From: DAIOEK01 sp036746315
Lineage (GTDB): Bacteria > Chloroflexota > Anaerolineae > Anaerolineales > Anaerolineaceae
Reading direction: 5' to 3'
Assembly: GCA_036746315.1 (NCBI GenBank)
Contig: DAIOEK010000026.1
Coordinates: 1 to 37,268, forward strand
DNA length: 37,268 bases
Shown here: piece after piece, positions 28,861 through 36,216 of the stretch
Layout: each line of letters opens with the position of its first letter
Position numbering within the stretch: position 1 is the stretch's first letter
Notes under the pieces: model-generated
Database searches by the model: none
Seen by the model: only the letters and a program-made list of their open reading frames with translations
Told to the model about the DNA's origin: nothing
Translations under genes and position numbers: made by a program

Positions 28861-31371
28861 ATGGCTGGTATGGAAAGGTTTACGGCGCGGGCAAGACGTG
28901 TCTTAAGCCTGGCGCATCAGGAAGCCGAAAAGGCTTCACAAGATAAAATCGGCACCGAGCATCTGCTGTTCGGATTGATGCTGGAAGATGGCGGCGTTGC
29001 CAGCCGGGTGTTACGCGACCTGGGATTGGAAGAAGAGCGGGTTCGCGACGTGCTGGCGAAGTTATCCAGCGGAGCACCGAGCTACAGCGGACAGATCGAA
29101 CTGGGCGACGACACCCAGATGGTGTTGGAAGCGGCGATCGAGGAAGCGCGCCGCATGGGGCATCATTATATCGGCACCGAGCACCTGCTGCTCGGTCTGG
29201 TGAATGCCAACAACGGGCTGGCGATGGAAGTTTTGAAGCGGCTGGGGGTAACCCCCGAGCAGATCCGGCGTCAGACACGCCGCGTGCTGCAGGAAGGCAA
29301 CTCGGCTGCCGTAGGCGCCGGTCAACCGGCACGCAGCCCGGCATCCCGCAAGGAAGAGGAAAAAAGCTCGAAATCCAAGACCCCGCTGGTTGATCAACTG
29401 GCGGTGGACCTGACCTCCAAGGCGGAAGAGGGCAAGCTGGACCCGGTCATCGGCAGGCAGATGGAGATCGAACGGGTCATTCAGATCCTTGCCAGACGCA
29501 ACAAAAACAACCCCGCATTGATTGGCGAACCGGGGGTGGGCAAGACCGCCATTGTGGAGGGGCTTGCCCAGCGCATCATATCAGGCGATGTTCCGGCGCT
29601 GCTACTCGACAAGCGCGTGCTGCAACTGGACGTGGGTTCGCTGGTGGCGGGCACCATGTACCGCGGGCAATTCGAGGAGCGATTGAAGCGGGTGATCGAC
29701 GAACTGAAAGCCAGCGGCGCGATCCTTTTCATCGACGAGGTGCATATGCTGGTGGGAGCCGGCTCCGCCGGTTCTTCGGTGGATGCCGCCAACATTCTCA
29801 AGCCCGCCCTCTCACGTGGGGAATTGCAGGTGATCGGGGCGACCACGCTGGAGGAGTACCGCAAACACATTGAAAGCGATGCCGCATTGGAACGACGCTT
29901 CCAGCCGATTGTGGTGAACGAGCCTTCGGTGGATGAGACCATCCAGATATTGCGCGGGATCCGCAGCAAATACGAGGAGCATCACAAACTGCGCATCAGC
30001 GATGATGCTCTCGAAGCTGCCGCACGGCTGTCATCGCGATACGTCACCGAGCGTTTTCTACCCGATAAAGCCATTGACCTGGTGGACGAATCATCCTCAC
30101 GGGTACGCATGTACAAGAGCGAATCCGCGCAGATATTCAAGGAACTGATCAGCCAGATCAAGGAAATCCGCCGGCAGCGTACCCTGGCGGAAGAAAACGG
30201 TCAGAACGACGATATTTTGGAACTTTCCGAGCGCGAAGACGCGCTGGTGCAGCAGGTGGAGAAACAGAAGACAACCTGGGACCCCGAGACATCGCCGGTG
30301 GTATCCGAACAGGATATTGCCGAGGTGATCTCGATGTGGACCGGCGTGCCGGTGATGCAGATTGCGCAGGAGGAATCTGCGCGGCTGCTGCAAATGGAAG
30401 AAGACCTACGCAAGCATATCATCGGACAGGATGAAGCCATTGCCGCCATTTCGAAGGCGGTACGACGGGCGCGCGCCGGGTTGAAAGATCCTCGCCGACC
30501 GATCGGTTCGTTCATCTTCCTGGGTCCGACCGGGGTGGGCAAGACCGAGCTGACCAAGTCGCTGGCGCGCTTTTTGTTTGGCAGCGAAGAGGCGCTGATC
30601 CAGCTCGACATGTCGGAATTCATGGAGCGCCATTCGGTCAGCCGGCTGGTGGGCGCCCCTCCGGGATACGTGGGCTACGAGGAAGCTGGTCAACTCACCG
30701 AAGCGCTGCGCCGGCGCCCCTACTCCATCGTTGTTTTCGACGAGATCGAAAAAGCGCATCCCGAGGCGCACAATATGCTGCTGCAAATTATGGAAGAAGG
30801 TCAGCTTTCCGATGCCCGCGGGCACAAGGTGGACTTCCGCAATGCCATTATCGTGATGACTTCCAACATCGGCGCGGATATGATCAAGCGCCAGGGAGCC
30901 TTCGGCTTCTCCATCCAGCGCGACGAGCTGGTGGAAGAGCGTGAAGAGTACGATGAGATGCGCAAAAAGCTGATGGATTCGCTCAAGCGGGTCTTCCGAC
31001 CCGAATTCATCAACCGCCTGGATGCGGTGATCGTCTTCCGCGCACTCAACCGTGAGAACATCCAGCAGATCGTCAAACTGGAGCTGGACAAGGTTGCCCT
31101 GCGTTTGCAGGAACACGAGATCGTGCTGCACGCCACGCCGGACGCCCTGACCCGGATGGGCGAGATGGGCTACGACCCCGATATGGGGGCGCGTCCACTG
31201 CGCCGGGTGATCCAGCAATATGTGGAAGATCCGCTGTCGGATGCGCTACTCGCCGGTGAATTCGAGGATGGCGATACGGTTTTGGTGGATCTGGCGGAGG
31301 GCGAGGAGATCGTGCTCAAGAAGGATAATTACGACCAGCCGGAAGCCGAACTGGAACAGGCTGCCGCCTGA
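28861..31371 (+). CDS. clpC: ATP-dependent Clp protease ATP-binding subunit ClpC
   Basis: An 836-residue Hsp100 unfoldase that feeds ClpP. N-terminal double repeat for substrates and adaptors (FTARARRVLSLAHQEAEKAS, IGTEHLLFGLMLEDGGVASR and again YIGTEHLLLGLVNANN). The first AAA module has Walker A GEPGVGKTAIVEGL (about residue 222) and Walker B ILFIDEVHMLVGAGSA; a short coiled-coil middle domain follows (KELISQIKEIRRQRTLAEEN). The second module has GPTGVGKTELTKSL (about 555), VVFDEIEKAHPEAHN and the arginine finger region RPEFINRLD. Length and the short middle domain mark ClpC rather than ClpB. The start at 28861 follows GGAGG by 5-6 nt. No ctsR/mcsAB neighbours. Confidence 0.95.
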   Translation: MAGMERFTARARRVLSLAHQEAEKASQDKIGTEHLLFGLMLEDGGVASRVLRDLGLEEERVRDVLAKLSSGAPSYSGQIELGDDTQMVLEAAIEEARRMGHHYIGTEHLLLGLVNANNGLAMEVLKRLGVTPEQIRRQTRRVLQEGNSAAVGAGQPARSPASRKEEEKSSKSKTPLVDQLAVDLTSKAEEGKLDPVIGRQMEIERVIQILARRNKNNPALIGEPGVGKTAIVEGLAQRIISGDVPALLLDKRVLQLDVGSLVAGTMYRGQFEERLKRVIDELKASGAILFIDEVHMLVGAGSAGSSVDAANILKPALSRGELQVIGATTLEEYRKHIESDAALERRFQPIVVNEPSVDETIQILRGIRSKYEEHHKLRISDDALEAAARLSSRYVTERFLPDKAIDLVDESSSRVRMYKSESAQIFKELISQIKEIRRQRTLAEENGQNDDILELSEREDALVQQVEKQKTTWDPETSPVVSEQDIAEVISMWTGVPVMQIAQEESARLLQMEEDLRKHIIGQDEAIAAISKAVRRARAGLKDPRRPIGSFIFLGPTGVGKTELTKSLARFLFGSEEALIQLDMSEFMERHSVSRLVGAPPGYVGYEEAGQLTEALRRRPYSIVVFDEIEKAHPEAHNMLLQIMEEGQLSDARGHKVDFRNAIIVMTSNIGADMIKRQGAFGFSIQRDELVEEREEYDEMRKKLMDSLKRVFRPEFINRLDAVIVFRALNRENIQQIVKLELDKVALRLQEHEIVLHATPDALTRMGEMGYDPDMGARPLRRVIQQYVEDPLSDALLAGEFEDGDTVLVDLAEGEEIVLKKDNYDQPEAELEQAAA

Positions 31372-31387
31372 GAAATTCAGTTGAGAA

Positions 31388-31426
31388 ACGAGGATGGAGA
31401 GGTATCTCTCCATCCTCGTACTTTTA
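31388..31426 (+). terminator. Intrinsic terminator after clpC
   Basis: Perfect 14-bp stem, ACGAGGATGGAGAG (31388-31401) with CTCTCCATCCTCGT (31406-31419), GTAT loop, then ACTTTTA. The stem is strong, the T tract short. Confidence 0.75.
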
Positions 31427-31458
31427 ATTCTGCCCCGATTCTTCCACTTTTCTCCCGG

Positions 31459-31464
31459 TATAAT
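31459..31464 (+). promoter_or_regulatory. Leaderless -10 box of radA
   Basis: TATAAT followed by AAGGTC (6 nt) and the ATG at 31471. An AAGG lies within those 6 nt but would be outside the mRNA if transcription starts at the ATG. Confidence 0.65.
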
Positions 31465-31470
31465 AAGGTC

Positions 31471-32895
31471 ATGCCAAAACCACAGCATCGTTACGTTTGC
31501 CAGGAGTGCGGAAGAGTGACCGCACAACCGATGGGGCGCTGTCCGCAGTGCGGTGCCTGGAATACCCAGGTGGAAGAGATCATCCAAGCGGAAACGGCGG
31601 CGCCTGCCCGCCTGCCGGGCGGGTTGTCTTCCCAATCCAAACCGCGGCGCCTGGCGGAGATCAACCAGGAGACGGAAACCCGCTGGCATCTGCCCATCGG
31701 CGAGTTCTCTCGCGTATTGGGCGGCGGCATCGTCCCCGGTTCGATCGTGCTGGTGGGCGGCGATCCGGGTATCGGCAAATCCACGCTGTTGCTGCAAATG
31801 GCGATTGCCATGTCGCACACCGCACGGGTGCTGTATGTTTCCGGTGAAGAATCCGAAAAGCAGATCCACATGCGGGCGACGCGGCTGCTGGATGAAAAAT
31901 CCGTCCGTGCGGAGGCGCTCAAGGATCTGTACCTGGTGACGGAGACCAGCCTGCAAGCAATTTTCGATCATGCCAGCCAGGTGAAACCCGCCATTTTGAT
32001 TGTCGATTCCATTCAGACCATGTTCCTGGCGGATATGCGTTCATCTGCGGGGTCGGTTTCGCAGGTGCGCGAATGCGCATCCCGACTGCGCGAGTTGGCA
32101 AAGACCAGCGGCATTACCGTGTTCGTCATCGGGCATGTCACCAAGGAAGGATTGATCGCCGGTCCGCGGGTGCTCGAACATATTGTGGATACCGTCCTCT
32201 ACCTGGAGGGCGACCGTTTTCAGAGTTACCGGCTACTGCGCTGTGTCAAGAACCGTTTTGGGGCAACCTCCGAAGTGGGGGTGTTCGAGATGGCAGAGCG
32301 GGGCATGGTGGAGGTGACCAATCCATCCGAAGCCTTTCTGGTGGAGCGCATGGTGAATACGCCCGGCTCGGCAATTGCCGTGACGATGGAAGGCACCCGT
32401 CCGCTGCTGGTGGAGGTGCAGGCGCTCACCAACCATACCAATTACGGTAATCCGCGCCGGACGCCCAATGGCATCGATTTCAACCGCCTGCTGCTGGTGG
32501 TGGCAGTACTGACCCGCCGGGCAGGGATGAACCTGATGGAACAGGATGTGTTTGCCAACGTGATCGGCGGGCTGCATATCGATGAACCGGCTGCCGACCT
32601 GGCGATGGCGGCTGCCATTGCCTCCTCTTACCGCGACATCCCGGTGAAGGCGGATAGTGTACTGATCGGCGAGATCGGTCTTTCGGGTGAGCTGCGCCAT
32701 GCCAGCCAGATGACCGCGCGCTTGCGCGAGGCAGCCAAACTGGGCTTCAAAACAGCCGTGGTGCCCAAGCGGATGAAATCCGTTGAGCCATACCCGGAGG
32801 GCATACAGGTGTTGGAAGCCCGCTCGTTGCGCGAAGCGCTGGGGTTCGCGTTGCTTTCCGATGTGTTTGCCAGCCGCAAGAAAACCGAGGAGTAA
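31471..32895 (+). CDS. radA: DNA repair protein RadA
   Basis: A 474-residue DNA-dependent ATPase and helicase-like protein for recombination branch migration. The zinc finger CQECGRVTAQPMGRCPQC opens the protein, the RecA-like core has Walker A GGDPGIGKSTLL (residues 96-107), ILIVDSIQTMF as Walker B, and the RadA-specific KNRFG motif in CVKNRFGATSEVG. A Lon-protease-like C-terminal domain follows (GGLHIDEPAADLAMAAAIAS, SVLIGEIGLSGELRHASQM). The open frame starts 30 codons earlier, inside the clpC terminator, so 31471 is chosen. It heads an apparent four-gene operon ending in holA. Confidence 0.95.
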   Translation: MPKPQHRYVCQECGRVTAQPMGRCPQCGAWNTQVEEIIQAETAAPARLPGGLSSQSKPRRLAEINQETETRWHLPIGEFSRVLGGGIVPGSIVLVGGDPGIGKSTLLLQMAIAMSHTARVLYVSGEESEKQIHMRATRLLDEKSVRAEALKDLYLVTETSLQAIFDHASQVKPAILIVDSIQTMFLADMRSSAGSVSQVRECASRLRELAKTSGITVFVIGHVTKEGLIAGPRVLEHIVDTVLYLEGDRFQSYRLLRCVKNRFGATSEVGVFEMAERGMVEVTNPSEAFLVERMVNTPGSAIAVTMEGTRPLLVEVQALTNHTNYGNPRRTPNGIDFNRLLLVVAVLTRRAGMNLMEQDVFANVIGGLHIDEPAADLAMAAAIASSYRDIPVKADSVLIGEIGLSGELRHASQMTARLREAAKLGFKTAVVPKRMKSVEPYPEGIQVLEARSLREALGFALLSDVFASRKKTEE

Positions 32896-32897
32896 AA

Positions 32898-33422
32898 ATG
32901 CGTTTCCTGACACCCATTTTGAACCAGCAACAGATATTATCCATCCGCCGCAACCACGCGGTGGAACATGCCACCATAAACATTCTCAGCAAACAATTCC
33001 CCGCCAGGTCGATTTCGGGATACTCCAATGCCGGCGGATTCTGGCTGATGGGGAGACTGCCCGCGGAGAGCATCCGCCAGGCGGTGGATGAAGCCGTGGC
33101 GCGGTTGAAAGCGGGGGAACCGCAACTGGCGTTCCACCCCAACTGCGGCACCAACTACGCGGTGATGGGATCCGCTGCCGGGCTGGCTGCGTGGCTGGGG
33201 ATGCTGGGCGCGGGTAAAAAATGGAATGACAAGCTCGATCGCCTGCCGGGGGTGATGATGCTGGCTACACTGGCACTGATCTTCTCGCAGCCGTTCGCAT
33301 ACACCATCCAGGCAAAGGTGACCACTTCGCCCCTGATCGGAGGAGAATACGCCGTCCTGCGCATTGAAGATGTCAGCCGGGGGGAAATTCAAGCTTATCG
33401 TGTTCACACGAAAGCCGCATAG
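32898..33422 (+). CDS. DUF6391 family membrane protein
   Basis: A 174-residue protein of unknown function. The opening has the family hallmark IRRNHAVEHATINILSKQFP, with two conserved His residues and a Glu (H-x-x-E-H) that resemble a metal site. Then YSNAGGFWLMGRLP, and HPNCGTNYAVMGSAAGLAAW leading into a hydrophobic stretch, with a second one in LPGVMMLATLALIFSQPFAY. Start 2 nt after the radA stop, the GAGGAG site lying inside the radA end, so translation is tightly coupled. Found in Chloroflexota and cyanobacteria as far as I recall. Confidence 0.75.
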   Translation: MRFLTPILNQQQILSIRRNHAVEHATINILSKQFPARSISGYSNAGGFWLMGRLPAESIRQAVDEAVARLKAGEPQLAFHPNCGTNYAVMGSAAGLAAWLGMLGAGKKWNDKLDRLPGVMMLATLALIFSQPFAYTIQAKVTTSPLIGGEYAVLRIEDVSRGEIQAYRVHTKAA

Positions 33423-33433
33423 GAGAAAAACGA

Positions 33434-33982
33434 ATGGATAATTTTGATTCGCCGTTTTACGCACAAGATTCCGCCACCATGCAGCCGGAACCGACACACG
33501 AAATGGAATATGCCGGATTCTTCCGCCGCTTTGGCGCCTACCTGGTGGATTATGCGCTGCTGGCCATCATCGGCGGGATCATCTCACAGGTGGTCTTTAT
33601 GTTCATGGGCGGCAATCTGATGGTGTGGGTGAACAGCACAACCATCGATCCCAATAATCCCGTGCTGCCGCCGGAACTTATTTCCACTTTTGGCGACATT
33701 CTATTTGTGTTGGTGGTCGTCAACTTCCTGATCACCTGGTTGTATTTCGCCGGTTTCGAAAGCTCCGGAATGCAGGCTACCCCCGGCAAGCGTGTATTCG
33801 GCTTGCGGGTGGCGGATCTGGACGGCGATCCGGTCGGGTTTGGCACGGCGACCGGCAGGTTTCTGGGCAAGGTAATCTCATCCCTGCTGCTTGGTATCGG
33901 CTACCTGATGGCAGCGTTTACCGCGAAAAAACAGGCGCTTCACGACATGATCGCCGGCACGGTGGTATTGTTGAGGGACTAG
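33434..33982 (+). CDS. RDD family membrane protein
   Basis: A 182-residue integral membrane protein of the RDD family. The signature region is FFRRFGAYLVDYALLAIIGG, with the Arg and Asp at expected places, and TPGKRVFGLRVADLDGDPVG precedes the next helices. Three or four hydrophobic segments. Some RDD proteins act as Na+/H+ antiporters, but most have no known role. Start fixed by AGGAG 8 nt upstream. Confidence 0.85.
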   Translation: MDNFDSPFYAQDSATMQPEPTHEMEYAGFFRRFGAYLVDYALLAIIGGIISQVVFMFMGGNLMVWVNSTTIDPNNPVLPPELISTFGDILFVLVVVNFLITWLYFAGFESSGMQATPGKRVFGLRVADLDGDPVGFGTATGRFLGKVISSLLLGIGYLMAAFTAKKQALHDMIAGTVVLLRD

Positions 33983-33994
33983 ACCGAATATCCT

Positions 33995-35059
33995 ATGACA
34001 AAAACAGAACCCCGCATCATCATCCTGCGCGGGGATGATGAGACCGCCATTCATACCCGGATCGAGGAATTCATCCAGACTCTGGGACCTTCGGATATGG
34101 TCGAGCTGAACATCACCCGTCTGGACGGGAAGACCCACAGCCATGACGATTTGGTCAACACAGTGATGGCTGTGCCGTTCTTTGTGCCCCGAAGGCTGGT
34201 CATCTACACGAATCCACTTGCCGGACTGGAAGGCAAACGCAGCAGGGATGGCGGCGGCGAGAGCGCCAGACAAAAAGACCTGCGGGAAAAGTTCCTGAAT
34301 GTGCTGGGCAACCTACCCGAAACGACCCTGCTGGTGCTGGTGATCGAGGATCACCAGAAATGGAAGGCGGGCGGATTACGCTGGGAGGGACTAGGCGAAC
34401 GACACTTTCTGATCAAATGGCTGGCAGACCACGCCGATGTTGCAAAGGTGGTGGAAGTCTCCCTGCCGCAGGAACGGGAAATGCCGGGATGGCTGGCGCG
34501 AAAAACACAGGAGATGGGTGGAAAGATCGCCCCTCCGGCGGCGGTGGAACTGGCTGCTGCCGTTGGCAGGGATACACTGCTGGCAGAGAAGGAATTAGAA
34601 AAGCTGATCCTCTATGCCAACGGCCGGGAGATCACCGCAGAGGATGTGATGCAGCTTTCCACCTCGGTCGTTTCCGCGCGGATTTGGGATCTGACCGATG
34701 CCATCGGCGGCAAGGATGCCCGCAAGGCGTCGCTGATCTTCCACCAACTGCTGGAAACGCTGGATGTTCGCACGGAAATTTTCCCGATGATCGTTTCCCA
34801 CATCCGCACCATGCTACAGGCAAAGGAAATCCTCTCCCACGGTGGATCGACCGCCGACCTGATCCGCGAGCTGTCGATCATGGAATTCCAGGCACGCAAG
34901 ATCAGCGGACAGGTGAACCTGTTCAGCCTGCCCCGTCTGCTGGAGGCATACCGGCGTCTATTGGAAATCGATGAAGAAAGCAAGGGACAGAGCACCCGCG
35001 CAACGTATGGCGACCCCACCGTGCTCATCGACCAGTTCATTTTTACGTTTTCAGCGTAG
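33995..35059 (+). CDS. holA: DNA polymerase III subunit delta
   Basis: A 354-residue clamp-loader wrench that opens the beta sliding clamp. It has the layout of HolA: IIILRGDDETAIHTRIEEFI, DLVNTVMAVPFFVPRRLVIY, LLVLVIEDHQKWKAGGLRWE, the lid domain WLARKTQEMGGKIAPPAAVE and LAAAVGRDTLLAEKELEKLI, then the collar domain IWDLTDAIGGKDARKASLIF to IMEFQARKISGQVNLFSLPR. The start lacks a ribosome binding site and lies 12 nt after the RDD stop; coupling is likely. It converges on amrS with only 7 nt between stops. Confidence 0.9.
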   Translation: MTKTEPRIIILRGDDETAIHTRIEEFIQTLGPSDMVELNITRLDGKTHSHDDLVNTVMAVPFFVPRRLVIYTNPLAGLEGKRSRDGGGESARQKDLREKFLNVLGNLPETTLLVLVIEDHQKWKAGGLRWEGLGERHFLIKWLADHADVAKVVEVSLPQEREMPGWLARKTQEMGGKIAPPAAVELAAAVGRDTLLAEKELEKLILYANGREITAEDVMQLSTSVVSARIWDLTDAIGGKDARKASLIFHQLLETLDVRTEIFPMIVSHIRTMLQAKEILSHGGSTADLIRELSIMEFQARKISGQVNLFSLPRLLEAYRRLLEIDEESKGQSTRATYGDPTVLIDQFIFTFSA

Positions 35060-35066
35060 TATCCGT

Positions 35067-36146
35067 TCAACTCTCTGTCGCTGCGGAATATCCCCAAACT
35101 CCGGCAATTTCTTTTTTGCAGCGCGGACAGGTCCCCCGGCGGGTAATATGATACCCCGTGATCGTGTATCCTTTGCGCTCAATGAGCAGCGCCTGGCAGT
35201 TGGGACAATAGGTGTTCTCCAGGTTGCCAACCTTTCCCGGCAGGTTGCCGGCATAGACGTAGTGCAGACCAGCCTCCTGACCGATATCGGCGGCAAGCTG
35301 CAATTCGTGCGAAAGGGTGGAGCGGCTTGCATACATCTTATAATCCGGGTGGAAGCCGGTGACATGCCAGGGGATATCCGCAGATACACTGCGGACCGCC
35401 CGGGCGAGATCCCATAATTCTTCGGGGCTGTTGTTGTATTCGGGAATGACCAGAGTGACCACCTCGACCCAAAGACCGATCTGATATGCGTAGGCTATCG
35501 AATCCAGCACATGTGCCAGCACCCCGCCCATGGCATGGTAATTCGCCTCGCGCATGGATTTCAGGTCGATCTTGTATCCATCCATCACCGGACGGAGATA
35601 ATCCAACACATCCGGGGTGGCGTATCCGTTGGAGATCATGGCGGTGTGCAGTCCCCTGATCTTTGCCAGCTGGAAGATCTCTTTGGACCACTCCGCGGTG
35701 ATAATCGGTTCATTGTACGAGCTGGCGATGATGGGAGCGTTATAGGAAAGAGCGGTCTTTACCACCGTTTCTGCGGAGACCCGCTCAACCAGGCTGGTAT
35801 ATTTCTCGATGGTCGGATCCCGCAGCACCTGGCTGGTGTGCCAGTTCTGGCAAAAATCACAATGGAAATTGCATCCCAGCATGCCAAAGGTCAGCACGCG
35901 CGAGCCGGGCAGAAAGTGGGAGAACGGTTTTTTCTCGACCGGGTCGATGGCGATCCCGGTGGTGTAACCCCAGGGCACCTTGAGCATCCCCTGCTGATTG
36001 AAGCGCACCCCGCAAATGCCACGCTTGCCGGGACGGAGCAGGCAGCGGTGGGCACAGGCAATGCAGCGAACATTGCCATCTCCCTGCAATTCGAACAGGG
36101 TGCCTTCCGTGGTCATCAAATCAAGTTCGGATTGAAGTTCCGCCAT
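35067..36146 (-). CDS. amrS: AmmeMemoRadiSam system radical SAM enzyme
   Basis: A 359-residue radical S-adenosylmethionine enzyme. The cluster motif is CNFHCDFC (Cys92, Cys96, Cys99) in TFGMLGCNFHCDFCQNWHTS. Before it is a cysteine-rich N-terminus, CIACAHRCLLRPGKRGICGV. Family features follow: ASSYNEPIITAEW, ISNGYATPDVLDYL, DGYKIDLKSM, IPWHVTGFHPDYKM. At the end is a zinc-ribbon-like part, CPNCQALLIERKGYTI and CPRCKKEIAGVWGY. AmrS is normally found with AMMECR1 and Memo-like proteins; neither is here. The reaction is unknown. Start set at 36146 because TATAAT ends 6 nt before it; an upstream extension of 86 codons runs through the divergent promoter. Confidence 0.9.
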   Translation of the reverse strand: MAELQSELDLMTTEGTLFELQGDGNVRCIACAHRCLLRPGKRGICGVRFNQQGMLKVPWGYTTGIAIDPVEKKPFSHFLPGSRVLTFGMLGCNFHCDFCQNWHTSQVLRDPTIEKYTSLVERVSAETVVKTALSYNAPIIASSYNEPIITAEWSKEIFQLAKIRGLHTAMISNGYATPDVLDYLRPVMDGYKIDLKSMREANYHAMGGVLAHVLDSIAYAYQIGLWVEVVTLVIPEYNNSPEELWDLARAVRSVSADIPWHVTGFHPDYKMYASRSTLSHELQLAADIGQEAGLHYVYAGNLPGKVGNLENTYCPNCQALLIERKGYTITGYHITRRGTCPRCKKEIAGVWGYSAATES

Positions 36147-36152
36147 ACGTTT

Positions 36153-36158
36153 ATTATA
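36153..36158 (-). promoter_or_regulatory. Leaderless -10 box of amrS
   Basis: On the minus strand TATAAT, then AAACGT (6 nt), then ATG at 36146. No ribosome binding site or clear -35. On the other strand TAAAAT (36201-36206) lies 10 nt before the holB start, so holB may be nearly leaderless too. Confidence 0.65.
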
Positions 36159-36216
36159 TGCCGGTTGCCGCCCGGCTCCCACCGGATGCGGGAAGTGCAT
36201 TAAAATAAACCATAAC

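Noticed and set aside
30406..31218. 270-codon minus-strand frame opposite clpC
   Set aside because: Antisense of the second AAA module; no independent support.
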